From Pelodictyon luteolum (GTDB lineage: Bacteria; Bacteroidota; Chlorobiia; Chlorobiales; Chlorobiaceae), in NCBI RefSeq assembly GCF_001622165.1, contig NZ_LVWG01000036.1, forward strand, positions 1-64,000: 64,000 nucleotides of DNA, read 5' to 3'. The notes under the pieces were generated by a model. That model saw only the letters and a list, made by a program, of their open reading frames with translations. It was not told where the DNA came from and ran no database searches. Below, piece by piece: positions 27,711 to 36,234 of this stretch. A program made the position numbers and the translations under genes. How positions within the stretch are numbered: position 1 is the first letter of the stretch; each line of letters starts with the position of its first letter.

Positions 27711-28136
27711 TCAGATCAAAAGGACAGGGTTTTCCTGCAGGAGGTTCGCCGGGAGGGCGATTGCTCTTCGAAACGCGGGGATACGGGTAAGGGCCGGGTG
27801 CGCCTGAGGGATAATGGTGGTCCCGGTCGTTACAGCTGAGGTTCGGGTGCCGGGTTCTGTTTGTTCAGCATGCGTCGGGATCACGCTGGAAGACAGCGCT
27901 TCCTGAAGAGAGAGCACCAGGCATTCCGGCTGCAGTGTGGCCGCACGGGAGAGCAGGGTTGCTTCAAACGCAGCGGCGGTGGCTGCATGCTGCTGGCGGA
28001 CCTTTTCTTTCGAGCGGGATCCGAAGGTGCTGGTTTTGAAGAGAAGGCCGAATCCGAGCACAGAGATCCCGAAGAAGAGGAGGATCTCGAAAAAGCGCCA
28101 TGCGCTCCTGAAAATGTTCGGTCTGCGTGTCGGCAT
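27711..28136 (-). CDS. Small single-pass membrane protein between two chelatase H genes
   Basis: A 141-residue predicted protein of unknown function. A basic N-terminus (MPTRRPNIFRSAWR) leads into one hydrophobic helix (FFEILLFFGISVLGFGLLF), then a Ser/Thr/Ala-rich tail without cysteine pairs or a known domain. It lies on the coding strand between the second H-subunit gene and bchH, in the same orientation. Codon use is plausible but no conserved motif is visible, and competing frames on the other strand extend into bchT, so the call rests on position and the clean membrane helix. Confidence 0.55.
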   Translation of the reverse strand: MPTRRPNIFRSAWRFFEILLFFGISVLGFGLLFKTSTFGSRSKEKVRQQHAATAAAFEATLLSRAATLQPECLVLSLQEALSSSVIPTHAEQTEPGTRTSAVTTGTTIIPQAHPALTRIPAFRRAIALPANLLQENPVLLI

Positions 28137-28175
28137 CGATGGATGGTATTAAGAGCCAATATACCATGCCTGCCG

Positions 28176-28211
28176 CTAAAAACGAAACCGGGCCCCTTTC
28201 AGTGGGCCCGG
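28176..28211 (-). terminator. Rho-independent terminator after the second H-subunit gene
   Basis: On the minus strand CCGGGCCC / GGGCCCGG forms an eight-base stem, followed by GTTTCGTTTTT. It begins nine bases after the stop at 28220, implying that this H gene is at least partly transcribed apart from the small membrane protein and bchH. Confidence 0.75.
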
Positions 28212-28219
28212 CAGTTCGC

Positions 28220-31200
28220 TTATACCTCGATGCCTTCCAGACGGTCTTCAAGGTCGGAGTATATCTCCTGGAGCTTGTCGATCATGTCCGGATCGGCGTT
28301 CCACATGCCGCGTCCGCTTGCTTCGAGCATGCGGCCGACGATGTTCTTGAATGCCTTGGGGTTCGCCTTCATGAGCCGGTCGCGCATGTTCGGGTCGAAG
28401 GCGTAGGTCTCTGCGGCTTCTTTGTAGACCCAGTCGTCGACACCCTTGGTGACGGCGTCCCAGCCGAGCATGTAGGTGAAGCGGTTGCTGATTTCGGCGG
28501 CTCCGCTGTGGCCCTGCTCGAGCATCGTCTCGAACCATTTCGGGTTGAGGAGCTTCGTGCGGAACTCGACCTTCAGTGCCTTGTCTGCGTCGTCGATCTT
28601 CACGTCCGCCGTAAAGGTCTCCACATAGTTGAGCTTCACGTTGTCGCCCTTCGGGTTGCGGCGGCGTGCGGAGAGCTGCAGCGCTCCGGAGGAGGAGAAG
28701 TAGCGGTCGATGTCGGAAATACCGAACTCCGCGGAGTCGACCTGCTGCACCACCCGGTCGACGGTGCCGAGCAGGCCTTTCAGGATGTCGGTCTGCTGGT
28801 CGCCATAGCGGTTTCCGCCGTATGCGAATCCGGTGCGTTTGACGAACATGTCGTCGAGGTCCTGCTCCGTTTCCCATGCCGAGTCTTCCACCAGCTCTTC
28901 GACCTGTGAACCATATGAGCCGGGAGCCTGGGTGAAGAGGCGTGAAGTTGCGGCTTCGAAGTCGGCGCCGTTCTGCATGGCGATGTCGACATGTTTCTTG
29001 ATGTGGTTCATCTCATGGGTCTCATCAGCCTTGGCGGCATCCTTCACCAGCTTGTCGAGATGGTCGACGAGCACGCCGAAGGTGTCGCGGAAGATGGAGC
29101 TGATCTGGATGAGCACGTCGATGCGCGGCCTCTTGAGCTTTGCGAGCGGAATGAGCGCGTAGTGGCTGATCTTGCCCTGTGCATCGTATGCCGGTTCGGC
29201 TCCCATCAGGTGGATGATCACCGCGACGGCTTCACCCTTGCTCTTGATGGTGTCGAGGCCCCAGAGAACCTGGGCGATGCTTTCGGGGTACTCGCCGTTG
29301 TTCTCTTCCACATGGCGCTGCAGGATGCTGTCGGCAATCTGCTTGCCGCGTTTGAAAGCCAGTTCGGAAGGAATGCGCCACGGGTCGATGGCGTGGATGT
29401 TGCGTCCGGTAGGCAGAATGCCTGCGCCGTCGCGTACAAGGTCGCCGCCGGGGCCCGAGGGGAGGTACCCGCCGGAGAGCGCATGCACGAAGCTACGCAT
29501 CTCTCCGCTGTTGTCCTCAAGGGCGGTTTTCATCGCAAGACCCTCTTTCAGCGATTCGTTGATGGCTTCAGCCATCTCTTTTGAAACCTGCGCTCCTCCG
29601 GTCAGGGTGCTGAACACCGATGCCGGATTGCCGCGTTCGAAAATGGTTCCGGAAATGAAGTCGCGGGTATGTCCGTCCACCCGTTCGCGTACCTGCATGG
29701 CGGCTGACTCGCCTTTCCTTGCCCGGGTGGCGAGGGTTGCGTAGTCGCCGTAGGTTCCGTTTTCGCCGATGGCCTGCAGGATGATGGAGGGCAGTGATTT
29801 CTCGTTGCCGCGCACCTTCAGGTACTCGGTGATGGTGGTCACCTGGGTCTCAAGCTGGGGGGTTGCGCCGAACACGTGCAGCGAATTGGAGATCAGTCGA
29901 CCCTCAAGCTCCATCATGTAGGTGTAGAGGCGGCTGATGTACTCCTGGAACGCTTCACCCTCAACCCTCGGGCAGTCGTCGGTCAGGTTGAGCTGGCGGG
30001 CCTTGTCGATGATGGCCTCTTCGGTCTCCACGTCGACGATTTTCTCGAGGCCGCGCTCCCTGTAGTCGTTCAGCATCTCCTTGAACGCGGGCAGCTCCTT
30101 GTAGAGGCCGGCGCGGGCAAGCGGGGGGATGTTGTGCGAAATCATGGTCGCATACCCGCGGCGCTTGGCGATGTTGGCTTCGCTGGGGTTGTTTATCGGG
30201 TAGATGTAGAAATGCGGAACCTCGCCGAGCAGCGCATCGGGCCAGCAGTCACCGGTGACGCCGAGCTGCAGGCCGGGCATCCATTCAACGGTGCCGTGCA
30301 TGCCGACATGAATCATTGCGTTGGCCCCGAACTCACGGCTGATCCAGCGGTAGAATGCGATGTACTGGTGGTGCGGGGTGTTCTCCTTGTCGAAGAGCAG
30401 GCGCATCGGGTCGCCCTGTATGCCGAGGCGCGGCTGCACACCGATGAACACGTTGCCGAACTGGATGCCGCCGATGAACAGCCGGTCCGGTCCGACGGGG
30501 ACGATGTCACCCGGGAACCCGTTCCAGCGGCCTTCGATACGCTCGCGCTCGCGGTCGGTGGTGATGCGGTTGAAGATTTCGCGGTCGATCGAGAAGCAGT
30601 CCTGCTCGTGGGCCTGGATTTCGTAGTCGGTGGCGCGATCAAGCATGGCGAGCATGGCTTCCGGTGATTCCGGGAGCTCGCCGACATTGTACCCCTCGTC
30701 TTTCAGTTTCAGGAGCATGGCGTAGACGCTCTTTGGTACGTCGAGCAGTGCCGCGCTTGCTTTCTTGCCCATGCCGGGCGGGTAGTCGTAGACCACGAAC
30801 GCGACTTTCTTCTCGCTGTTCGGCATGTGGCGGAGGTCAGAGAACTTCTTTGCAATGAGGGAGAGGCGGTCGAGGCGGTCCTGCACCGTGTGCAGGCGGC
30901 CGTCCTTGATGGCGCCGAGCACGACGGGACAGACCGCGCCGTCCATTTCGGGAAGCGAGTAGGTCATGGCCGACTGCAGCGGTACCACGCCCTCTTTCTT
31001 CCATGAATTCACATCCTGGATGAAGAGCGGCTGGGCCACAACGTAGGGTGCGTCGATTTTCTGGAGGATCTCGTCACGCGCAGCGGCCGAGGCTCCCGGG
31101 GTGGTCGCGCCGGCAGGACCGCCGACGAACCCGAATCCCATCATATTGACGAGCATGTCGACATTGCCATGCGTAAACCACTCTCTTGCAGCCACATGTC

Positions 31201-32023
31201 CTTCCACACCCATCACGAACACCGGCAGGGGATTGAGGCCCCGTGACTCGATGGCGCGGATGGTGTTGTCGATATATTCCTTCTCCTGCAACAGGTGCTT
31301 GCGGAAGAAGAGCATGGCGATGTTGCGACGTTTGGCTGATGCCTTGTCGTGTTTGTGCAGCCACTTTTCATAGTGGTGCAGATCTTTCATGTATTCCGGG
31401 GCGTCGGGATGGTAGAAGCCCATGGTGGGGACCTCCTGCACCTTCTCGGCCTTCACGCCCACTTCGAAGTACTCGGCCATGATGTAGTTGAACATCCCGG
31501 CGAGGTTCTCCGCGGTCGGATGCATCCAGTAGGTATAGACCTGCATCCAGTTCTTGAAATCCTTTGCTTTCTTCGGGATCAAGGGCAGCATGGTCCGCAT
31601 GATCTTCAGCAGCTTCATGTAGCCATAGAGCGCGTCTTCGTCGCGGCCCTTAACCAGCATCTTGGCAACTTTCTTCACGATGTCCGGCATGCCTCCGCCG
31701 TCTCCTGATACCACGTACGTACCCACCTTCGTCATCTGCATCACTTCAGGCATCGACTCATAGGCAAACACGGTCTTGACCTTCGAGGCTTTCAGCTGCT
31801 CGTCGAGCCAGTCGGCCTGTCCCTTGAACTGGATGAGGGTGGTGAAAACGCAGTCCGCATTGCGGATCGCTTCTGCGGCTTCGGGGTTCTGGTGTTCGAG
31901 ATCCTGATCGGTCCATTGGGTCAGTTCAGCATGGGCGGATATCATGTCACTGACCTCGCGCCAGACCCTCTGGTTGCATTGCTCCATCCCGACGACTGCT
32001 GCGATTCTGATTTTATCGTGCAT
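28220..32023 (-). CDS. bchT: Magnesium chelatase H subunit paralogue (BchT/BchS type)
   Basis: A second complete CobN/Mg-chelatase H protein, about 1267 residues from ATG 32023 (MHDKIRIAAVVGMEQCN). Motifs include HVGMHGTVEWMPGLQLGVTG, NNPSEANIAKRRG, PTGRNIHAIDPWRIP and QVLWGLDTIKSKGEAVAV. It is clearly diverged from the copy at 23740, so this is an old paralogue rather than a recent duplication. In green sulfur bacteria BchS and BchT have been linked to channelling Mg-protoporphyrin into the BChl c branch. I favour BchT from its position beside the bchH-bchM-bchE set, but cannot exclude BchS. It has its own terminator. Confidence 0.88.
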   Translation of the reverse strand: MHDKIRIAAVVGMEQCNQRVWREVSDMISAHAELTQWTDQDLEHQNPEAAEAIRNADCVFTTLIQFKGQADWLDEQLKASKVKTVFAYESMPEVMQMTKVGTYVVSGDGGGMPDIVKKVAKMLVKGRDEDALYGYMKLLKIMRTMLPLIPKKAKDFKNWMQVYTYWMHPTAENLAGMFNYIMAEYFEVGVKAEKVQEVPTMGFYHPDAPEYMKDLHHYEKWLHKHDKASAKRRNIAMLFFRKHLLQEKEYIDNTIRAIESRGLNPLPVFVMGVEGHVAAREWFTHGNVDMLVNMMGFGFVGGPAGATTPGASAAARDEILQKIDAPYVVAQPLFIQDVNSWKKEGVVPLQSAMTYSLPEMDGAVCPVVLGAIKDGRLHTVQDRLDRLSLIAKKFSDLRHMPNSEKKVAFVVYDYPPGMGKKASAALLDVPKSVYAMLLKLKDEGYNVGELPESPEAMLAMLDRATDYEIQAHEQDCFSIDREIFNRITTDRERERIEGRWNGFPGDIVPVGPDRLFIGGIQFGNVFIGVQPRLGIQGDPMRLLFDKENTPHHQYIAFYRWISREFGANAMIHVGMHGTVEWMPGLQLGVTGDCWPDALLGEVPHFYIYPINNPSEANIAKRRGYATMISHNIPPLARAGLYKELPAFKEMLNDYRERGLEKIVDVETEEAIIDKARQLNLTDDCPRVEGEAFQEYISRLYTYMMELEGRLISNSLHVFGATPQLETQVTTITEYLKVRGNEKSLPSIILQAIGENGTYGDYATLATRARKGESAAMQVRERVDGHTRDFISGTIFERGNPASVFSTLTGGAQVSKEMAEAINESLKEGLAMKTALEDNSGEMRSFVHALSGGYLPSGPGGDLVRDGAGILPTGRNIHAIDPWRIPSELAFKRGKQIADSILQRHVEENNGEYPESIAQVLWGLDTIKSKGEAVAVIIHLMGAEPAYDAQGKISHYALIPLAKLKRPRIDVLIQISSIFRDTFGVLVDHLDKLVKDAAKADETHEMNHIKKHVDIAMQNGADFEAATSRLFTQAPGSYGSQVEELVEDSAWETEQDLDDMFVKRTGFAYGGNRYGDQQTDILKGLLGTVDRVVQQVDSAEFGISDIDRYFSSSGALQLSARRRNPKGDNVKLNYVETFTADVKIDDADKALKVEFRTKLLNPKWFETMLEQGHSGAAEISNRFTYMLGWDAVTKGVDDWVYKEAAETYAFDPNMRDRLMKANPKAFKNIVGRMLEASGRGMWNADPDMIDKLQEIYSDLEDRLEGIEV

Positions 32024-32105
32024 AAAAGTAACTGAAGATGTGCTGTGAATGTGGTTGTACAGGACTCGGAAATGTAACAAAATCCTGCGACGATTGCTAA
32101 CAGTT

Positions 32106-32141
32106 AAAAAGCCAGCCCCTCCGTAGCGGAAGGGCTGGCTT
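32106..32141 (-). terminator. Rho-independent terminator after the TonB-dependent receptor
   Basis: AGCCAGCCC and GGGCTGGCT pair, extended internally by TCCG/CGGA, with a TTTTT run on the minus strand. It lies 50 bases after the receptor stop and 83 bases before the chelatase paralogue start, so the two genes are separate transcription units. Confidence 0.85.
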
Positions 32142-32191
32142 GATGAAGATAGAAGAACACGGGAATCCCGGAGGATCGTTCCCGATACTGC

Positions 32192-34591
32192 TCAGTACGA
32201 GAAATCTACTCCCAGCACGTAGCTGCGGCCGGGGGCGCGGAAGTTCACTATCTCTTCATATTGTTCATTGAAAAGATTATTGCAAGCAAGTGTGCCGGAA
32301 ACGCTCTGTGTGAACTGGTACTTCGTACCAAGATTGAACACAACATAGTTTCCAGGATAGTTGATGCCGGCAACATTCGTTTCTGAGCTGATGTTTTTGT
32401 ATTTGCTGAGATACCTTCCGTTTACATTCAATGCCAAGTCTTTGGTCGCTTTCCAGTTGACACTGGCTGAGGCCATGTGTTCCGGGCGGTATGGGAGCCA
32501 TTCCGGATCTGGGTTGGCATAGTTGATGTTGTACATGAGGCTGCCCGGGGTATACATTGATCCCAATGATTGATGCTTGGCATTCATATAGGTGTATGCC
32601 AAGTTGACGTTTACCTCATCGACTGGGCGTACATTGAGGTTGGTTTCGATGCCCCAAATGCGGGCCTTTGGGATGTTCTTGTATTGGTATATGGGAGATG
32701 TTGTCCCTCCGTAGTAAGTGTACGTTCCAATCTGGACGGATTCAATCATATCTTTGTAGTCATTGATGAATCCAACAACATCAACAGAAATGTTGTCACT
32801 AATCTGGTTGAATACTCCCAGTTCATAAGCGGTCATTGTCTCTTTGTTTAAGTCGCCGTTAGGATAAACCGCTCCGTATCCACCGGCATCCGTAACAAAG
32901 CGTTCATATATGGATGGGGCTCTGAAACTTTGACCCCAAGATCCCCTGAGGCTCATCTTTTCCGTTGCCTTGTAGTTAAGTGCGACACGGGGGCTGATGG
33001 CATCAACCGACTTATTTTTGATTTGAGAGGTTGTCGGAGTTGTCGGGGTAAAAACGCTTGTAATCGCATTATAGCTGACGGCATCGGCATTGATGCCGCT
33101 CCAGTCGTAGCGAACCGAGCCTAGCGCGGTAAGCTTGTTGGTGATTTTCCATTCATCCTGAATGAATGATGCGAAGTTTTGCTCTTGTTCATCATCATAA
33201 GAACTGTTAGTCGTGAAAAGCAGTGATGATGTGACCTTTACCAGATTCGCGTCCACGCCAACGAGAAGGCGGTGGTCATCGTTCAGCCGCCAGTCGAGTT
33301 TCGTGCCGATGCCACCTCTGTCCGCATAGGTTCTGTTGAAAGTTGACGTGGTCGGATACTCGTTTCTGGTAGAGTTGAACGTATAGTAGGTTCTTGTGTC
33401 GAGTGAGATGTTGTCATCGAAAAGCTTGACATAGTTCAAGCCAGCAAGTGCATTCGTCCGATAGGTTCTTGCTACGGCATATTTCGCACTGTATGTATCG
33501 TAAGCGTGCGCGGCATCAGGCCATTGGTACTGGTAGCCTCCTTCGGTGTCGTTATAAATACTCGAAATCTGAAGGTACTGAGTTGCGTCGATATCGTACC
33601 GGGCTTTGAGTTTAAAGTCGTTCAGATAATATCCGTTGTTCTCCCGATATCCGTTGTCATCGCTATGAGTGTACATCAAGCTATAGCGCCATTTGCCCTG
33701 TTTGTTGCCATAGCCGAAATAGCTACTCCAGAAGATTGGTGTATAGCTTTCCCTGTATGTGCTTTGGTCTCCGGACGGGGGAGCGTCATAGAATCCCATG
33801 CTCGACCCGGCGAGAATTTCCTCCTTATCGGCAAGATGCCCTGTGACGCTTACTACGCCGCCCATTGCAGCTGATCCGTACAACGTTGCTGCAGAGCCTT
33901 TTAATACCTCAATGTTGTCCACTGAGTTCATACTGGCGGTCTGCCAGACGATTTCGTTTGACTGTGGAGCATTGATTGGAAAGCCGTCGTAGAAAGCATT
34001 TACCCTAGTGGCAATGCCACCTCCTTGATAGGTGTTTGAGCCACGTATCTGTACCTGAGAAGCGGTTTGTCCGCCTGCGCGGGATACCACTACGCCTGGT
34101 ACCGATTCAATCAGTCCGTCAAGCGTCGGGTTTGGCTCTTCCTTGATTGTCTCTTTGTTTATTACGTTGACAGTCACAGGCACATCAAGTCGGTCCTGGC
34201 TGTACATGGCTGCGCCGACCACGACCTCGGAGGCCATGATGGTTGTCTGGCCGAGAGAAATGTTGGCTGTTGCTGTTGCATCTGCGCCGACCGTCACTAC
34301 CTGCGATGCAGGTGCGTAGCCTACGATGGAGACGGAGAGTTTCTGGGTTGCTGCGGGGACGTTCCGGAGGGTGAAGTTCCCGTCCATGTCGGTCGCGGTG
34401 CTGATGGTGGTGCCGCCGATGGTGACGGTTGCGCCGTAGACGCCCTCTCCGTCAGCCCTGTCGGTGACTTGGCCCTTCACTGTTCCGGTATCCGCGCCGT
34501 AGGAGGTCAGCGGTACCAGAAACGCCAGCATGCACCATGCTGTCGCTACGATACGGGTAAATGAACGCACCCGTGTCTTGGTTGATTTCAT
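32192..34591 (-). CDS. TonB-dependent outer-membrane receptor with carboxypeptidase-like N-domain
   Basis: A 799-residue outer-membrane transporter. A signal peptide (cleavage near SYGA) is followed by a CarboxypepD_reg-like domain (about 38-120: VKGQVTDRADGEGVYGATVT, DMDGNFTLRNVP), a TonB-box-like ASEVVVGA, the plug domain (ETIKEEPNPTLDGLIESVPG, VQIRGSNTYQGGG) and a 22-strand barrel ending in YVLGVDFSY with aromatic C-terminus. Such receptors import siderophores, cobalamin or sugars; the substrate is not deducible. It neighbours the B12-dependent bchE cluster, but no cobalamin riboswitch is visible upstream. The barrel half looks more AT-rich than the N-terminal part. Confidence 0.9.
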   Translation of the reverse strand: MKSTKTRVRSFTRIVATAWCMLAFLVPLTSYGADTGTVKGQVTDRADGEGVYGATVTIGGTTISTATDMDGNFTLRNVPAATQKLSVSIVGYAPASQVVTVGADATATANISLGQTTIMASEVVVGAAMYSQDRLDVPVTVNVINKETIKEEPNPTLDGLIESVPGVVVSRAGGQTASQVQIRGSNTYQGGGIATRVNAFYDGFPINAPQSNEIVWQTASMNSVDNIEVLKGSAATLYGSAAMGGVVSVTGHLADKEEILAGSSMGFYDAPPSGDQSTYRESYTPIFWSSYFGYGNKQGKWRYSLMYTHSDDNGYRENNGYYLNDFKLKARYDIDATQYLQISSIYNDTEGGYQYQWPDAAHAYDTYSAKYAVARTYRTNALAGLNYVKLFDDNISLDTRTYYTFNSTRNEYPTTSTFNRTYADRGGIGTKLDWRLNDDHRLLVGVDANLVKVTSSLLFTTNSSYDDEQEQNFASFIQDEWKITNKLTALGSVRYDWSGINADAVSYNAITSVFTPTTPTTSQIKNKSVDAISPRVALNYKATEKMSLRGSWGQSFRAPSIYERFVTDAGGYGAVYPNGDLNKETMTAYELGVFNQISDNISVDVVGFINDYKDMIESVQIGTYTYYGGTTSPIYQYKNIPKARIWGIETNLNVRPVDEVNVNLAYTYMNAKHQSLGSMYTPGSLMYNINYANPDPEWLPYRPEHMASASVNWKATKDLALNVNGRYLSKYKNISSETNVAGINYPGNYVVFNLGTKYQFTQSVSGTLACNNLFNEQYEEIVNFRAPGRSYVLGVDFSY

Positions 34592-34696
34592 GGCTGTGTG
34601 TGTTGTGTGTGTTAGGAAAACCCCTGAACATCATCACAAAAGCCTATCAATCGTCAGTCGTACCTGTTCGGCATCGCATCATATGGGTAATTGTGA

Positions 34697-34739
34697 AAGT
34701 TACGGAAACTTTATCATTAAATGCAAGTTACGGCGTAAC
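34697..34739. promoter_or_regulatory. Palindrome GTTACGGCGTAAC with an upstream half-site
   Basis: GTTAC-ggc-GTAAC at 34727-34739 is a perfect inverted repeat. A second AAGTTACGG lies 28 bases away at 34697, so the sequence AAGTTACGG occurs twice. It lies 106-148 bases upstream of the receptor ATG on the minus strand, a sensible place for an operator. Regulator unknown. Confidence 0.45.
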
Positions 34740-34757
34740 AGCGGGTGGTTCGGGTGG

Positions 34758-34790
34758 TAAAAAAAGAACCCCCGATGATATCGGGGGTTT
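34758..34790 (-). terminator. Rho-independent terminator after the alpha-oxoamine synthase
   Basis: AACCCCCGA / TCGGGGGTT forms a nine-base stem with a five-base loop, and on the minus strand it runs into seven T residues. It lies 42 bases past the stop of the 34832-36034 gene. Confidence 0.85.
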
Positions 34791-34831
34791 GCTGGTCTTA
34801 TGTGGACTTCAGTCTGTTCCTTCCTTGTTCC

Positions 34832-36034
34832 TTAGATCACGCCGAGCTCTTTGCCGATGGTGCAGAATTCAGTGATGACCTTGTCGAGGTGCTCCTTCTC
34901 ATGGGTGGCCATGAAGCTTGTGCGGAGCGCTTCGTGACCGGGCATGACGCCGGGGCGGATGAATGCGTTCACATACACGCCTGCTTCAAAGAGCCTCTTC
35001 CAGAAGTAGAGGGTCTTCATCTGGTCGCTGATGAGTACGGTGACGATGGCGGTGCGCGAAGGCATGAGCTTGAAGCCCGCCTTCAGTAGTCCCTGACGGA
35101 CATAGTCGGTGTTCGAGACGAGGCGCGCCATCAGTTCCGGCTGCTCGCGGATGATCTTGAGGGTCGTGAGTACTGCCGCAACGCTTGCCGGGGTCGGCGA
35201 GGCGCTGAAGATGAGGGAAGATGCGTTGTGCTTGATGTAGTCGATCACCTTGTCGTCGCCGACAACGTATCCGCCGAGCGAACCGAAGGTTTTCGAGAAG
35301 GTGCCCATGATGAGGTCGACATCATCCACGAGATCGAACTCGGACGGGGTGCCCCTGCCGCCTTGGCCGATCACGCCGACAGCGTGGGCGTCGTCGATGA
35401 CGATACGGGCGTTGTATTTCTTTGCGAGCTCAACGAGGCGCGGAAGGTCAACGATTTCACCAGAAACGGAGAACACACCGTCGGAGACGATCATGCGTCC
35501 TGCGTTGTCCGGGATCTTCTGGAGGACCCGTTCGAGGTCGTCCATGTTGTTATGGTTGTAACGGACGAGGTTGGCCCCTCCGCCCTGTGCCATGATGGAG
35601 GCCGCCACGAGGCTTGCATGGTTGTCGCGGTCGGAGACTATGTATTCACCTCGCTGCACGAGGGTTGGAATGATGCCCTGGCCGGTCTGGTAGCCGGTGC
35701 TGAAGAGCAGGCAGCGTTCCTTTTCGAAAAAGTCCGCCAGCTGTTCCTCAAGTTCGATGTGGAGTGTGACGGTGCCGGTCATGTAGCGCGATCCGCTGCA
35801 GCTGGTTCCGTATTTCTCGATGGCGGCAATGGAGGAAGCCTTGACTCTGGGGTCGGAGGTCAGGCCGAGGTAGTTGTTGGAGCCGGCCATCACCAGCTTG
35901 CGGCCGCCGAATGATACGACCGGGCCTTCGTTTTCGTCTATGGGGTGGAAGAACGGATAAACGCCCTGGGCCTTCACTTCATCGGCAAGGGTGAAGTCAA
36001 AGCATTTCTTGAAAAGATCTTTGGGTTTCTCCAC
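34832..36034 (-). CDS. Alpha-oxoamine synthase, serine palmitoyltransferase-like
   Basis: A PLP enzyme of the family that joins an amino acid to an acyl-CoA (BioF, Kbl, HemA, SPT). The 400-residue protein has the Schiff-base lysine in [12 protein letters not shown], the PLP-stacking histidine in DRDNHASLV, and [16 protein letters not shown]. The N-terminal [18 protein letters not shown] and [14 protein letters not shown] closely resemble Bacteroidetes serine palmitoyltransferases, which start sphingolipid synthesis, more than BioF. No biotin genes are nearby, and an extended SDR is divergent. Some annotations would call it glycine C-acetyltransferase; SPT-like is my inference. Confidence 0.8.
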   Translation of the reverse strand: MEKPKDLFKKCFDFTLADEVKAQGVYPFFHPIDENEGPVVSFGGRKLVMAGSNNYLGLTSDPRVKASSIAAIEKYGTSCSGSRYMTGTVTLHIELEEQLADFFEKERCLLFSTGYQTGQGIIPTLVQRGEYIVSDRDNHASLVAASIMAQGGGANLVRYNHNNMDDLERVLQKIPDNAGRMIVSDGVFSVSGEIVDLPRLVELAKKYNARIVIDDAHAVGVIGQGGRGTPSEFDLVDDVDLIMGTFSKTFGSLGGYVVGDDKVIDYIKHNASSLIFSASPTPASVAAVLTTLKIIREQPELMARLVSNTDYVRQGLLKAGFKLMPSRTAIVTVLISDQMKTLYFWKRLFEAGVYVNAFIRPGVMPGHEALRTSFMATHEKEHLDKVITEFCTIGKELGVI

Positions 36035-36234
36035 AGTGATGTAAATTTGCTTCAGCTGTTACGGGCAAAGCTGGAATTTCTCGTTTTTGCGGCCGTCGCT
36101 TTTTGTGTTTCTTTCGGTGACCGGGTTTCAGTATGGGGGTAAGATGCCCAGAAACCGAAATGTATTAAAATTTTTATTTTTTCTGATACCGTGGAGCCCT
36201 GTTTTTTTACGGACCACGAACCCTCCACAAGCTT

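Noticed and set aside
29876-30667. 263-codon plus-strand frame
   Set aside because: Antisense to the chelatase H paralogue. High GC in third positions keeps the opposite frame open; no ribosome site or domain.
34592-34831. Cobalamin riboswitch upstream of the TonB receptor
   Set aside because: Searched by eye on the coding strand for a B12-box-like GCCACTG and found none. A palindrome is present instead.
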